NCBI GenBank assembly: GCA_017307865.1 | Contig: JAFKGE010000015.1 | Location: forward strand, 62,001-126,000 | Direction of reading: 5' to 3' | Length of the DNA stretch: 64,000 nt | Source: Burkholderiales bacterium | GTDB lineage: Bacteria; Pseudomonadota; Gammaproteobacteria; Burkholderiales; Burkholderiaceae_C | Shown here: one piece after another, positions 47,681-57,583 of the stretch | How the letters are laid out: each line of letters starts with the position of its first letter | Numbering within the stretch: position 1 is the first letter of the stretch | The notes under the pieces: generated by a model | What the model saw: only the letters and a program-made list of their open reading frames with translations | What the model was told of the DNA's origin: nothing | The model's database searches: none | Position numbers and translations under genes: made by a program

Positions 47681-48860
47681 CGGTGGCCAGGCGCGCGGTG
47701 TCGCGCCGCAACTCGTCGTGGAGCCGGGCAAAGCGCGCCTGCAGGGCCGCCATTTTCTCAGGCGCGGCCAGCCAGTCCAGCACGGCGCGCGCCAGCGCAT
47801 CGGGCGTGGCGGCGTCCTGCAGCAGCTCGGGCACCACGAAGGGCGCATCGGGCCGGTCGGCGGCCTGCCGCGCCGTCAGGCCCGCCGGCCGCTGCAGCCA
47901 CGCCGGCGGCGCGCACAGCACATTGGGCAGGCCCACCCAGGGCAGCTGGCGCCGACGGCGCATCAGCGCATGACTCAGGCGCGGCATGGCGTAGGCGATG
48001 ACCATGGGGCGCTTGAACAGCGCCGCCTCCAGCGTGGCGGTGCCGCTGGCGATCAGTGTCACGTCGCAGGCCGCCAGCGCCGCATGCGACTGGCCGGGCA
48101 GCACCTGCAGCACCGCGCCCAGGCCGCTGGCGCGCGCCAGCGCCTGCACGCGGGCCAGCAGGTGCGGCACCGCCGGAACTATGAATTTTGTAGCTGGTCG
48201 CGCTTTCTGGATCAGCGCTGCAGCCCGAAAAAATCTTGAGGCCAGATGCTCGATCTCGGCCGCGCGGCTGCCCGGCAACAGCGCCACCACGGGGGCGTCG
48301 GCGGGCAGGCCCAGCGCCTGGCGCGCGGCCGCGCGGTCGGGCTGCATGGGGATCACGCTGGCCAGCGGGTGGCCGACGTAGGTGGCCGCAATGCCGTGCG
48401 CGGCCAGCAGGGCGGGCTCGAACGGAAACAGGCACAGCACCTGGTCGGCGGCGGCCTTCAGCTTGATGAGCTTCTCGGGTCGCCAGGCCCAGAACGAGGG
48501 GCTGACGAAGTGCAGGGTCTTGATGCCGCCGGCCTTCAGGCGCGCCTCCAGGTCGAAGTTGAAGTCGGGCGCGTCGATGCCGATGAAGGCATCCGGCCGC
48601 TCGGCCAGCAGGCGGTCGCCCAGCTGGCGGCGCATGCGCAGCAGCTCGGGCAGGCGCGGCAGCACCTCCAGGTAGCCGCGCACGGCCAGCTTCTCCATCG
48701 GCCACCAGGCCGCAAAGCCCTGCGCCGCCATCTGGGCGCCACCGATGCCGGCGGCCTGCAGGCCGGGCCAGCGCGCGCGCAGCGCGGCCAGCAGGTGGCC
48801 GCCCAGCAGGTCGCCCGAGCTCTCGCCCGCCACCAGCGCCAGGCGCGGCTCGCCGCTCAT
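47652..48860 (-). CDS. lpxB: Lipid-A-disaccharide synthase with in-frame R1 repeat
   Basis: The 402-residue GT19 enzyme joins lipid X to UDP-diacylglucosamine. It has [70 protein letters not shown] and [15 protein letters not shown]. About 20 residues longer than E. coli LpxB, it carries an R1 repeat at residues about 206-228 ([19 protein letters not shown]) right after the LLPGSR loop. Because the enzyme is essential in most Gram-negatives, the repeat must be tolerated. It is followed by rnhB with overlap. Confidence 0.96.
   Translation of the reverse strand: MSGEPRLALVAGESSGDLLGGHLLAALRARWPGLQAAGIGGAQMAAQGFAAWWPMEKLAVRGYLEVLPRLPELLRMRRQLGDRLLAERPDAFIGIDAPDFNFDLEARLKAGGIKTLHFVSPSFWAWRPEKLIKLKAAADQVLCLFPFEPALLAAHGIAATYVGHPLASVIPMQPDRAAARQALGLPADAPVVALLPGSRAAEIEHLASRFFRAAALIQKARPATKFIVPAVPHLLARVQALARASGLGAVLQVLPGQSHAALAACDVTLIASGTATLEAALFKRPMVIAYAMPRLSHALMRRRRQLPWVGLPNVLCAPPAWLQRPAGLTARQAADRPDAPFVVPELLQDAATPDALARAVLDWLAAPEKMAALQARFARLHDELRRDTARLATDAIQTLLAR
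48176..48243 (+). repeat. R1 repeat copy i, inside lpxB
   Basis: It runs from GAACTATGAATTTTGTAGC through GGTCGCGCTTTCTGGATCAGCGCTG to TCTTGAGGCC. The gene reads it backwards. The core is partly decayed. Confidence 0.75.
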
Positions 48861-48864
48861 GGCT

Positions 48865-49665
48865 TCAGCGCACGATGCCGCGCGACGCCGCGCTCAAGAA
48901 GGCTTGCATCGACGCAATGTCGGCATCGGCCTCCGCCACCTCGCCGCGCAGCGCCTCGATCTGCTGGCGCGCGGCCTCCAGCGTCAGGCCGCGCCGGTAC
49001 AGCAGGCGGTGCATCTGCTTGACGATGGCGATGCGCTCGGGGGTGTAGCCGCGCCGGCGCAGGCCCTCGGCGTTGATGCCCTGCGCCTCGGCCGGGTTGC
49101 CGCCAGCGGTGACGAAGGGCGGCAGGTCTTGCGCCAGCCGGGTGTGAAAGCCGGTCATCGCGTGCGCGCCGACGCGCACGAACTGGTGCACGCCCGTGAG
49201 GCCGCCCAGAAACACCCAGTCGCCCAGGTGCACGTGGCCGGCCAGCTGCACCGAGTTGGCCAGGATGGTGTGGTCGCCCACCTGGCAGTCGTGCGCGATG
49301 TGCACGTAGGCCATGACCCAGTTGTCGTCGCCCACGCGCGTGACGCCGGCATCCTGCACGGTACCGGTGTTGATGGTGACGAACTCGCGGATGGTGTTGC
49401 CGGCGCCGATGGTGAGCCGCGTGGGCTCGCCGGCGTACTTCTTGTCCTGCGGCGGCGCGCCGATGCTGGTGAACTGGAAGATGCGGTTGTCGGCGCCGAT
49501 GGTGGTGTGGCCCTCGATCACGCTGTGCGCGCCGATGGTGGTGCCGGCGCCGATGCGCACGTGCGGGCCGATGAGGGCGTAGGGCCCGACCTGCACCGAG
49601 GCATGAAGCTCGGCCTGGGGGTCGACCAGGGCGGTCGGGTGGATCGCCGGGCCGGGGGGCGCCAT
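48865..49665 (-). CDS. lpxA: UDP-N-acetylglucosamine acyltransferase
   Basis: The 266-residue protein has left-handed beta-helix hexapeptide repeats ([46 protein letters not shown]) and the catalytic His in [16 protein letters not shown]. It puts the first 3-hydroxyacyl chain on UDP-GlcNAc for lipid A. The C-terminal helical domain starts near [26 protein letters not shown]. Its ATG overlaps the fabZ stop (ATGA), and lpxB follows after 4 bp. Confidence 0.97.
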   Translation of the reverse strand: MAPPGPAIHPTALVDPQAELHASVQVGPYALIGPHVRIGAGTTIGAHSVIEGHTTIGADNRIFQFTSIGAPPQDKKYAGEPTRLTIGAGNTIREFVTINTGTVQDAGVTRVGDDNWVMAYVHIAHDCQVGDHTILANSVQLAGHVHLGDWVFLGGLTGVHQFVRVGAHAMTGFHTRLAQDLPPFVTAGGNPAEAQGINAEGLRRRGYTPERIAIVKQMHRLLYRRGLTLEAARQQIEALRGEVAEADADIASMQAFLSAASRGIVR

Positions 49666-50105
49666 CAGCCCACGTCGCGCATGGTGCACATGATGGCGGC
49701 CTCGCAGGCCACCTCCTCGCCCACCATGGCCTTGCAGTTGAAGCGGTAGATGCCGGCGCGCGCGCGGTCGAGCGCCGCATGCAGCACCAACTGGTCGCCG
49801 GGCTCGACCGGGCGCTTGAAGCGCGCGCCGTCGATGCCGACGAAATAAAACACCTGGTTGTCGCCCAGCGAGACGCCCTCGGTCTCGAACGAGAGCAGCG
49901 CGCAGGACTGGGCCATGGCTTCGAGCATCAGCACGCCGGGCATCACCGGGCGGCCGGGAAAGTGGCCGGTGAAGCAGGGCTCGTTGACGGTGACGTTCTT
50001 GATGGCGCGGATCGTCTTGGCCTGCAGGTCGATGTCGAGCACCCGATCGACCAGCAGAAACGGGTAGCGATGGGGCAGTTTCTCGAGGATGCGGTGGATG
50101 TCCAT
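49665..50105 (-). CDS. fabZ: (3R)-hydroxyacyl-ACP dehydratase FabZ
   Basis: The 146-residue hot-dog-fold enzyme dehydrates 3-hydroxyacyl-ACP in fatty acid synthesis. The catalytic His and the helix are in [26 protein letters not shown]. It competes with LpxA/LpxD for substrate, which explains the clustering. Two ATGs are adjacent (50108 and 50105); I use the second because it gives the usual MDIHRIL start. The lpxD-fabZ gap contains a partial R1 copy. Confidence 0.96.
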   Translation of the reverse strand: MDIHRILEKLPHRYPFLLVDRVLDIDLQAKTIRAIKNVTVNEPCFTGHFPGRPVMPGVLMLEAMAQSCALLSFETEGVSLGDNQVFYFVGIDGARFKRPVEPGDQLVLHAALDRARAGIYRFNCKAMVGEEVACEAAIMCTMRDVG

Positions 50106-50109
50106 CATG

Positions 50110-50150
50110 GCGAATGCTGCAATTTTAATAGCTATTGGCGCAGAAGCTGC
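50110..50150 (+). repeat. R1 repeat copy j (partial)
   Basis: The left R1 part CTGCAATTTTAATAGC, then TATTGGCGCAGAAGC, lies in the short gap before fabZ. The core is lost. Confidence 0.5.
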
Positions 50151-50167
50151 CCGCGCGACAGCCCATT

Positions 50168-51154
50168 CTACGCATGAGACGGGCCGTCCAGCCGCTTTTC
50201 GAGCGCGCGCACGCGATCGCGCAGCGCGTGGATGTGCTTGAGCGCAGCGGCGTTCTTCTCCCAGCTGCCGTTGTCGTCGATGGGGAAAAAGCCCGTGTAG
50301 TGGCCCGGCTTGAGGATGGAGCGCGTGACGATGGAGGCCGAGGAGATGTGCACGTGGTCGACGATCGTCAGATGCCCCAGGATCATGCCCGCGCCGCCCA
50401 CCGTGCAATGGGCGCCGATGCGCGCGCTGCCGGCCACGCCCACGCAGCCGGCCATGGCCGTGTGCTTGCCGATGTGGCAGTTGTGGCCGATCTGGATCAG
50501 GTTGTCGAGCTTGACGCCGTCCTCGATCACCGTGTCCTGCAACGCGCCGCGGTCGATGCAGGTGTTGGCGCCGACCTCCACGTCGTCGCCCAGGCGCACC
50601 GCGCCCAGCTGCTCGATGCGCTCCCAGCGTCCTTCGTCGGGCGCGAAGCCGAAGCCGTCGCCGCCGATCACGGCGCCGCTTTGGATCAGGCCGCGCGCGC
50701 CGATGACGCAGTCCTCGCCCACGGTGACGCGTGGTTTGAGCACCGTGCCGGCGCCGATGCGCGCACCGCGGCCGATGAAGCACTGCGCGCCGATGCTGGC
50801 GCTGGGATCGATGCGGGCGCCCTCCTCCACCACTGCGGTCGGGTGCACGCCGGCGCGCGGCGTGCCGCCGTGCGCGCGCCGCCACAACTGCGTGACGCGG
50901 GCGAAGTACAGGTGCGGGTTGTCGGCCACGATGCAGTCGCCGCGCCGGCTGGCCGCTGCCGCGCCCGCGGGGCCGACGATGATGCAGCCGGCGCGCGTGT
51001 CGGCCAGCCGATGGGCCAGCCGCGGATCGACCAGAAAGCTCAGCTCGTCGGGCTGGGCGCTTTCGAGCGGCGCCAGCCGGGTGACCACGCGCTCGGCATC
51101 GCCCCGCAGCTCGCCGCCCAGGGCTTCGACGATGGCGCCGATGCGCAGCGACAT
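50168..51154 (-). CDS. lpxD: UDP-3-O-acyl-glucosamine N-acyltransferase
   Basis: The 328-residue enzyme adds the second 3-hydroxyacyl chain in lipid A synthesis. It has an N-terminal uridine-binding domain ([28 protein letters not shown]) and a hexapeptide beta-helix ([37 protein letters not shown]) with the catalytic His in [21 protein letters not shown]-terminal helix ([19 protein letters not shown]) fits. I start it at the ATG at 51154. The skp gene precedes it by 56 bp. Confidence 0.96.
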   Translation of the reverse strand: MSLRIGAIVEALGGELRGDAERVVTRLAPLESAQPDELSFLVDPRLAHRLADTRAGCIIVGPAGAAAASRRGDCIVADNPHLYFARVTQLWRRAHGGTPRAGVHPTAVVEEGARIDPSASIGAQCFIGRGARIGAGTVLKPRVTVGEDCVIGARGLIQSGAVIGGDGFGFAPDEGRWERIEQLGAVRLGDDVEVGANTCIDRGALQDTVIEDGVKLDNLIQIGHNCHIGKHTAMAGCVGVAGSARIGAHCTVGGAGMILGHLTIVDHVHISSASIVTRSILKPGHYTGFFPIDDNGSWEKNAAALKHIHALRDRVRALEKRLDGPSHA

Positions 51155-51210
51155 GGGAGCGCGGGGGTGGGGGTGATCAGCGGGGCCGGCCGGGGCAGCG
51201 CGCGCCGCCC

Positions 51211-51735
51211 TCACTTGCCGCCGTTGCCGCCGTTGAGCGCCTTGATCACCTTGTCGGTGATGTCCAGGCGCGGGTTGATGTAGACCGCTTCCTGGAAGAT
51301 GGCGTCGTACTTCTCGGCCTCGGCCAGCTGGCGCACGATGCGGTTGGCGCGGTCGAGGATCTGCTGCAGCTCTTCCTGCTTGCGCGCGTTCAGGTCTTCC
51401 TGGAACTCGCGGCGCTTGCGCTGCAGCTCGCGGTCCTGGTCGACCAGCTGGCGCTGGCGCGCCTGGCGCTGGCCGTCGCTCAGCGTGAGCGACTCACGCT
51501 CGAAGCGGTCGGACGCGTTCTTGAGCGCCTGGCTGGCGTCGTCGATTTCCTTCTCGCGCTTGGAGAACTCCTGCTCCAGCTTGGCCTGCGCGGCCTTGGC
51601 GGGCGCGGCCTCGCGCAGCAGGCGGTCGGTGTTGACAAAGGCGATGCGGGCGACATCCTGCGCCCAGGCGACCGGGGCGCACAAGGCGGCACCCGCGAGC
51701 AGGGCCACCGACAAACGACGAACAAGGGGGGACAT
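51211..51735 (-). CDS. skp: Periplasmic chaperone Skp/OmpH
   Basis: The 174-residue protein has a signal peptide ([17 protein letters not shown], cut after WAQ) and a long coiled-coil formed by [34 protein letters not shown] and the following Gln/Arg-rich stretch. Skp holds unfolded outer membrane proteins for BamA, which is directly upstream with an ATGA overlap. Confidence 0.92.
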   Translation of the reverse strand: MSPLVRRLSVALLAGAALCAPVAWAQDVARIAFVNTDRLLREAAPAKAAQAKLEQEFSKREKEIDDASQALKNASDRFERESLTLSDGQRQARQRQLVDQDRELQRKRREFQEDLNARKQEELQQILDRANRIVRQLAEAEKYDAIFQEAVYINPRLDITDKVIKALNGGNGGK

Positions 51736-54032
51736 CAAAACGAGGTTCCGATCTGAAACTGCAGGCGCTGGATTCTATCGCCGGGGCGCTTGCGCAAGGG
51801 CACGGCCCAGGCAAAGCGCAGCGGCCCCAGCGGCGAGATCCAGGACAGGCCGATGCCGGTGGAGTAGCGCAGCGCGCTGCCGCTGATCTTCTCGCCGTCG
51901 CCGTACAGCGCGCCGGCGTCGACAAAGGCGAACAGGCGCAGCGTGCGGTCGTTGCCGGCGCCGGGGAAGGGGGTCAGCAGCTCGGTGTTGAGCGTGAACT
52001 TGCGCGTGCCGCCGATGAAGGCGCCGGTGACGTCGCGCGGGCCCAAGGTGCCCTGGTCGTAGCCGCGCACCGAACCCAGGCCGCCGGAGTAGAAGTTCTT
52101 GAACACCGGGAACGACCGTCCGCCAAGGCCCTTGCCCCAGCCCGCCTCGCCGTTGAAGGCCAGGGTATAGGCCTTGGACAGCGGCACGTACTGCTGGTAC
52201 TGGTAGTTGGCCTTGGCGTAGCGCGCATCGCCGAACAGGCCCAGCTCGCCCATCAGGCGCTGGTAGCGGCCCGAGTTGGGCGCCAGCGCGCTGTCGCGCG
52301 AGTCGCGCGACCAGCCCAGGGTGAAGGGAAAGGCCGAGCTGCTGTAGCCGAAGCGGTTGGCGTAGTCCAGGTAGGAGGCCGGGATGTTGGTGCCGGGCTT
52401 GATGCGCGTGCGCTCGATGTTCATGCCCAGGTAGACCGTGTCGAGCTCGGTCACCGGCACGCCGAACTTCAGGCCCGCGCCCATGGTGACCAGGGTGTAG
52501 TTGCCGCCCTGGTCCTGGTAGGGCTTCTGCGTCTTGTAGTAGACCTCGACCGTGCGCGAGACGCCGTTGTTGGTGAAGTACGGGTCGGTGGCGCTGACCA
52601 CCACGGTGCGGTTGAACTTGCCGGTGTTGAGCTGCAGGTCGAGCCGGTTGCCCGAGCCGAACACGTTGTCCTGCGACAGGCCGAAGGTGAACGAGAGCTT
52701 TTCGGCCGACGAGTAGCCGGCGCCCAGCGAGATGTTGCCGGTGGGCTTTTCCTTGACCTCGACGTTCAGGTCGACCTCGTCGGGCGCGCCGGGCACCTCG
52801 GCGGTGGTGATGGACAGCTCGGTGAAGTAGCCCAGGCGGTCGACGCGGTCGCGCGAGAGCTTGATCTTGTCGGCGTCGTACCAGCTCGACTCGTACTGGC
52901 GAAACTCGCGCCGGATGACTTCGTCGCGCGTGCGGTTGTTGCCCGCGATGTTGATGCGGCGCACGTAGGCGCGGCGCTCGGGGTCGACCCGCAGCTCGAT
53001 CGCCACGCGGTTGTTGGCGCGGTCGACGTCGGGTACGGCCTCGACCTTGGCGAAGGCGTAGCCGTAGTTGCCCAGCTGGTCGGTGATGGCCTTGGTGGTG
53101 TTGGCCACCTGCTCGGCGTTGTAGGCCTCGCCCGGCTTGATGGTGATGAGCGACTTGAACTCGTCATCGCGCCCCAGCAGATTGCCGTCGATGGACACGC
53201 CCGAGACCACGAAACGCTGGCCCTCGGTGACGTTGACGGTGATCGAGATCGACTGCTTGTCGGGCGAGATGGCGACCTGGGTGGAGTCGATCTTGAAATC
53301 GAGGTAGCCGCGGTTGAGGTAGTACGAGCGCAGCGCCTCCAGGTCGGCGTTGAGCTTGCTGCGCGAATACTGGTCGCTCTTGGTGTACCAGGCCAGCCAG
53401 CCGCCGGTGTCCAGGTTGAACAGGTCCTTGAGCGTGCCCTCGTCGAAGGCGTGGTTGCCGACAATGCTGATGTCCTTGATGCGCGCCGGCCGCCCCTCGA
53501 TGATGTTGAAGGTCAGGCGCACCTGGTTGCGCTCGGTCGGCGTGACGGTGGTCTGCACCTCGGCGCCGTACAGGCTGCGGTTGATGTACTGGCGCTTGAT
53601 CTCCTGCTCGGCGCGGTCGGCCAGCGCGCGGTCGTAGGCGCGGCCCGAGGTCACGCCGGCATCGCGCAGCACGCCCTGCAGAATCTCGTTGCTGAACTCC
53701 TTGTTGCCGGCGAAGTCGACCGCGGCAATGGTCGGGCGCTCCTGCACCACCACCACCAGCACGTCGCCGCTGGTCTCCAGGCGCACGTCCGAGAACAGGC
53801 CCAGCGCGAACAGCGCGCGGATGGCCGCCGCGCCCTTGTCGTCGTTGTAGGTGTCGCCGATGTGCACCGGCAGCGAGGCGAACACCGTGCCCGGCTCGAC
53901 GCGCTGCAGGCCCTCGATGCGAATGTCGCGCACGGTGAAGGGCGTCACGGCCCAAGCCAGCTGCGCGGCGAAGGCCAGGGAAACCAGGACGGCCGTGGCA
54001 CGCAGGTGCAGGCGATGAGCTGAACGTTTCAT
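51735..54032 (-). CDS. bamA: Outer membrane protein assembly factor BamA
   Basis: The 765-residue protein has a signal peptide (LVSLAFAAQLAWA), five POTRA domains over the first ~400 residues and a 16-strand beta-barrel with the C-terminal aromatic end QFQIGTSF. VRGYDQGTLGPRD matches the VRGF/Y loop motif. BamA inserts beta-barrel proteins and is essential. It sits between rseP, which senses envelope stress, and skp. Confidence 0.97.
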   Translation of the reverse strand: MKRSAHRLHLRATAVLVSLAFAAQLAWAVTPFTVRDIRIEGLQRVEPGTVFASLPVHIGDTYNDDKGAAAIRALFALGLFSDVRLETSGDVLVVVVQERPTIAAVDFAGNKEFSNEILQGVLRDAGVTSGRAYDRALADRAEQEIKRQYINRSLYGAEVQTTVTPTERNQVRLTFNIIEGRPARIKDISIVGNHAFDEGTLKDLFNLDTGGWLAWYTKSDQYSRSKLNADLEALRSYYLNRGYLDFKIDSTQVAISPDKQSISITVNVTEGQRFVVSGVSIDGNLLGRDDEFKSLITIKPGEAYNAEQVANTTKAITDQLGNYGYAFAKVEAVPDVDRANNRVAIELRVDPERRAYVRRINIAGNNRTRDEVIRREFRQYESSWYDADKIKLSRDRVDRLGYFTELSITTAEVPGAPDEVDLNVEVKEKPTGNISLGAGYSSAEKLSFTFGLSQDNVFGSGNRLDLQLNTGKFNRTVVVSATDPYFTNNGVSRTVEVYYKTQKPYQDQGGNYTLVTMGAGLKFGVPVTELDTVYLGMNIERTRIKPGTNIPASYLDYANRFGYSSSAFPFTLGWSRDSRDSALAPNSGRYQRLMGELGLFGDARYAKANYQYQQYVPLSKAYTLAFNGEAGWGKGLGGRSFPVFKNFYSGGLGSVRGYDQGTLGPRDVTGAFIGGTRKFTLNTELLTPFPGAGNDRTLRLFAFVDAGALYGDGEKISGSALRYSTGIGLSWISPLGPLRFAWAVPLRKRPGDRIQRLQFQIGTSF

Positions 54033-54085
54033 GAATGCAGCAAAACAAGCGGCCTGCTGAAGGCCGCGACGTGGAGAAAAATCAA

Positions 54086-55465
54086 TCAGCCCAACCGGTT
54101 GGCGATGTCGTTGAACATCGCGATCGCCATCATGCTCAGCAGCAAAGCCATGCCGACGTATTGCAGGCGTTCCAGCCAGACGCCGGTGACTGCCTTGCCC
54201 GTCACCGCCTCCCAAAGATAATACATCAGGTGCCCCCCGTCCAAGACGGGAATCGGCAGCAGATTGAGCACCCCCAGGCTGACGCTGATGAAGGCCAGAA
54301 AGGCCAGGTAATACGTCAAACCCAGGCTGGCCGACTTGCCCGCGTAATCGGCGATGGCGATCGGGCCGCTGAGGTTGCGCAGCGACACCTCGCCCACCGC
54401 CATGCGCCCCAGCAGGCGCAGCGACAGCGCCGACACCTCCCACACGCGCGAGACGCCCGACCACAGCCCGTCGAGGGGCCCCAGGCGCACCAGCACCATC
54501 TCGGGCGCCCCGCCCACCATGGCGCCGATGCGGCCGATGCGCTGGCCCTGCTCCTGCACCACGTCGGGCCGCACGGTGAGGTCCATCACCTGGTCGCCGC
54601 GCACGATCTGCCACTGACTCGCGCGCGGCTCGCCATCCTGGGCCGAGGCGCGGATGCGCTCGCGCAGCTGCTGGCCGTCGTCGATCACGACGTCGCCCAT
54701 GCGCCGCACCAGGTCGCCCGGCTGCAGGCCCGCGCGCTCGGCCGCGCCGCCGGGCACCACCTCGCCGATCAAGGGGCGGCTCAGCGGCGCGGTGATGCCG
54801 ATGGCGCGAAACAGGCTGGCGTCGGGGTCGTGCCCCGCCAGCGCGGACAGCGGCAGCCGCAGCTCGTGGTGGCGGCCGGTGCCGGCGGCGGCGGCCACCT
54901 CGAGCACCACGTCCTGGCCGTCCAGGGCGCCGCGCGTCAGCAGCCAGCGCAGGCTCTCGAACGAGGCCAGCGGCTCCAGCTCGTCGCCGGCCAGCGCGCC
55001 CTGCTCCACCAGGTCGCCGCCCTGCAGGCCGGCCTTGGCGGCCAGCGATCCGGCCACCGGCGGCGCCAGCACCGCGCGCGGCTCGTCCACCCCCACCCAG
55101 TTGACCAGCGCGTACAGCAGCGCGGCCAGCACCAGGTTGGCCACCGGGCCGGCGGCCACCACCAGCGCGCGCGACTTGAGCGGCTGGGTGTTGAAGGCCT
55201 GGTGACGCTCCTCGGGCGCCACGGCGGCCTCGCGCTCGTCCAGCATCTTGACGTAGCCGCCCAACGGAAAGGCGGCGATGACGAATTCGGTGTCCTGGCC
55301 GGGGTGCTGCTTGCGCGGCTTCCAGCGCGCCAGCGTGGGCCCGAAACCGATCGAAAAGCGCAGCACCTTGACGCCGCAGGCCACGGCCACGCGGTAGTGG
55401 CCCCATTCGTGCACGGCGATCAGGATCGCCAAGGCGGCCAGAAAGGCGATCAAGGTGGTCAGCAT
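54086..55465 (-). CDS. rseP: Site-2 protease RseP
   Basis: The 459-residue membrane protease has HEWGH (His19-Glu20-His23) in the first helix, a central region with two PDZ-like domains (GSLAAKAGLQGGDLVE and PGGAAERAGLQPGDLVRRMGD) and the C-terminal LLPIPVLDGGHLMYY motif giving the third zinc ligand. In related bacteria it cleaves the anti-sigma factor in the sigma-E response. It precedes bamA by 53 bp. Confidence 0.95.
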   Translation of the reverse strand: MLTTLIAFLAALAILIAVHEWGHYRVAVACGVKVLRFSIGFGPTLARWKPRKQHPGQDTEFVIAAFPLGGYVKMLDEREAAVAPEERHQAFNTQPLKSRALVVAAGPVANLVLAALLYALVNWVGVDEPRAVLAPPVAGSLAAKAGLQGGDLVEQGALAGDELEPLASFESLRWLLTRGALDGQDVVLEVAAAAGTGRHHELRLPLSALAGHDPDASLFRAIGITAPLSRPLIGEVVPGGAAERAGLQPGDLVRRMGDVVIDDGQQLRERIRASAQDGEPRASQWQIVRGDQVMDLTVRPDVVQEQGQRIGRIGAMVGGAPEMVLVRLGPLDGLWSGVSRVWEVSALSLRLLGRMAVGEVSLRNLSGPIAIADYAGKSASLGLTYYLAFLAFISVSLGVLNLLPIPVLDGGHLMYYLWEAVTGKAVTGVWLERLQYVGMALLLSMMAIAMFNDIANRLG

Positions 55466-55514
55466 GGCTGGCATTGTCCTCCTGCCGGCGCCCGCGCGGC
55501 GCGGCGTCGATGCG

Positions 55515-56711
55515 TCATGGACTGCAGGCGCGCACCGCAAGTTCCGCCCGCCCGCGGGCACGCTGGTCCAGCGCCAGCAGCGCCGCCAGCGTGTCGGGGC
55601 GCTCGGGCTGCACGGCGTCCAGCGTGGCGCGGTTGACCTGGTGAATCTGGTCGAAGCGGATGCGCCGATCCAGAAAGGCGGCAACGGCCACCTCGTTGGC
55701 GGCGTTCAGCACCGCGCAGGTGCCGGGCGCTGCGCGCAGGGCCTCCCAGGCCAGCGCCAGGCCGGGGTAGCGCGCGCGGTGCCCGTCGCCGTCGATGGCC
55801 TCGAAGCTGAGGCCCTGCAGGGCGTGAAAGTCCAGCGCCTGCGCGCCCGAGGCGATGCGCTCGGGCCAGGCCAGGCCGTAGGCAATGGGCACGCGCATGT
55901 CGGGCGTGCCCAGCTGCGCCACCACCGAGGTGTCCCGGTACTGCACCATCGAATGAATCACGCTTTGCGGGTGGATCACCACCTCGATCTGCTCGGGCGC
56001 CACGCCGAACAGGTAGCGCGCCTCGATCACTTCCAGCGCCTTGTTCATCATGGTGGCAGAGTCGACCGAGATCTTGCGGCCCATCACCCAGTTCGGGTGG
56101 GCGCAGGCCTGTTCGGGCGTCACATCGCGCAGGGTGGCGGGCTCGCGCGTGCGAAACGGCCCGCCCGAGGCGGTCAGGATGATCTTGTCGACGCGCGCGG
56201 CCCAGGTGGCCGGGTCCTCGGGCAGCGACTGGAACACCGCCGAGTGCTCGCTGTCGATCGGCAGCAGGGTGGCACCCCCTTCGCGCACGGCACGCAAAAA
56301 GACCTCGCCGCCCACCACCAGCGCCTCCTTGTTGGCCAGCAGCAGGCGCTTGCCGGCGCGCGCCGCCGCCAAGCAGGGCGCCAGGCCGGCGGCGCCGACG
56401 ATGGCGGCCATGACGGTATCGACATCGGGTGACGACGCTATTGATTCAAGAGCGTCTGGCGCTTGCTCCACCTGCGTCGGAAGGCCATTTTCCTTCAATT
56501 TGCGCGCCAGTTCGGCGGCATGAGCGGCGCTGGCCATCACGGCCCGGCGCGGGCGAAAGCGCGCGCACTGCGCCAGCATCGCGTCCACCCGCGTGGCGGC
56601 CGTCAGTGCGACCACCTCGAAGCGCTCGGGGTGGCGCGCCACCACGTCCAGCGTGTTCACGCCGATCGAGCCGGTGCTGCCCAGCACGGCGATGCGCTGG
56701 CGCGCCGTCAT
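55515..56711 (-). CDS. dxr: 1-deoxy-D-xylulose 5-phosphate reductoisomerase with R1-derived segment
   Basis: The 398-residue NADPH enzyme commits DXP to isoprenoids. It has IAVLGSTGSIGVNTLDVVARHPERFEV, LLANKEALVVGG, IILTASGGPFRTREP and PNWVMGRKISVDSATMMNKALEVIEARYLFG (metal and substrate sites). Residues about 71-92 (NGLPTQVEQAPDALESIA) are R1-derived and lie in the Rossmann part. Dxr is usually essential, so this segment must be harmless. It overlaps the cdsA stop as ATGA. Confidence 0.96.
   Translation of the reverse strand: MTARQRIAVLGSTGSIGVNTLDVVARHPERFEVVALTAATRVDAMLAQCARFRPRRAVMASAAHAAELARKLKENGLPTQVEQAPDALESIASSPDVDTVMAAIVGAAGLAPCLAAARAGKRLLLANKEALVVGGEVFLRAVREGGATLLPIDSEHSAVFQSLPEDPATWAARVDKIILTASGGPFRTREPATLRDVTPEQACAHPNWVMGRKISVDSATMMNKALEVIEARYLFGVAPEQIEVVIHPQSVIHSMVQYRDTSVVAQLGTPDMRVPIAYGLAWPERIASGAQALDFHALQGLSFEAIDGDGHRARYPGLALAWEALRAAPGTCAVLNAANEVAVAAFLDRRIRFDQIHQVNRATLDAVQPERPDTLAALLALDQRARGRAELAVRACSP
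56436..56501 (+). repeat. R1 repeat copy k, inside dxr (degenerate)
   Basis: It shows GCTATTGATTCAAGAGCG, then GGCGCTTG and AAGGCCATTTTCCTTCAA. The order of parts matches R1 but the core has diverged. Confidence 0.5.
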
Positions 56712-57571
56712 GCGAACCTCGACACCAGCGTCGCCGCCAGCATGGCCAGCGGCAGCGTGGGCAGCAGCGCGTCGATGCGGTCCAGCACGCCGCCGTGGCC
56801 GGGCAGCAGTTGGCTCGAATCCTTCATGCCGGCGCTGCGCTTGACCAGCGACTCGATCAGGTCGCCCACCACGCTCATGGCGGCCAGAAACACGATGCCC
56901 AGCACCAGGCCCGCCAAGCCGAATTCATGGAGCCGGCTGTACAGGCTGGGCGCCGCCTCAGGGTGCGCGCGGTCGTAGGCGATCCAGCACGCGCCGACCA
57001 GCAGCACGCCCAGCATGCCGCCCCACACGCCTTCCCAGCTCTTGCCCGGGCTGATGCTGGGCGCCAGCTTGCGCCCCCGCGTGAAGCGCCCGCCCAGCGC
57101 GCGGCCGGCAAAGTAGGCAAAGATGTCGGCGGCCCACACCAGCACCAGCACCGACAGCAAGAAATTGACGCCCACGCGCCGCGCCTGCGCCAGCGCCAGC
57201 CAGGCGGTGCACAGCATGGCCAGGCCCAGCGCCCAGCGCAGCGCGCGCGGCAGCCGCGGCCAGCCCGCCACGCCACGCCCCAGCAGCCAGATGCCGCCCA
57301 GCACCCAGGCCGCGCCGGCAACCATCCACACCCCAGGCAGCGGCCGCTGCACCAGCCCCATGCCCCACAGGCCGGCGCACAGCGCGGCGCACAGCACGCC
57401 GGTGGCCAGCGCCCGCGCGCCGGTCACGCCGTTCAGGCGCGCCCACTCCCAGGCGGCGGCGGCGATGAACAGCAGGGTCAGGCCGATGAAGGGCTCGGGC
57501 GCGGCGGCAAACAGCGCCGGCAACAGGATCGCCAGCAGCACCAGCGCGGTCAGGATGCGGGGCAGCAGCAT
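56708..57571 (-). CDS. cdsA: Phosphatidate cytidylyltransferase
   Basis: The 287-residue multi-pass inner membrane enzyme makes CDP-diacylglycerol, the precursor of phospholipids. The C-terminal signature SVVGDLIESLVKRSAGMKDSSQLLPGHGGVLDRIDALLP is intact. About seven membrane helices are visible. The gene lies between uppS and dxr and ends by overlapping the dxr start. Confidence 0.94.
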   Translation of the reverse strand: MLLPRILTALVLLAILLPALFAAAPEPFIGLTLLFIAAAAWEWARLNGVTGARALATGVLCAALCAGLWGMGLVQRPLPGVWMVAGAAWVLGGIWLLGRGVAGWPRLPRALRWALGLAMLCTAWLALAQARRVGVNFLLSVLVLVWAADIFAYFAGRALGGRFTRGRKLAPSISPGKSWEGVWGGMLGVLLVGACWIAYDRAHPEAAPSLYSRLHEFGLAGLVLGIVFLAAMSVVGDLIESLVKRSAGMKDSSQLLPGHGGVLDRIDALLPTLPLAMLAATLVSRFA

Positions 57572-57583
57572 GTCGAGACGCCC

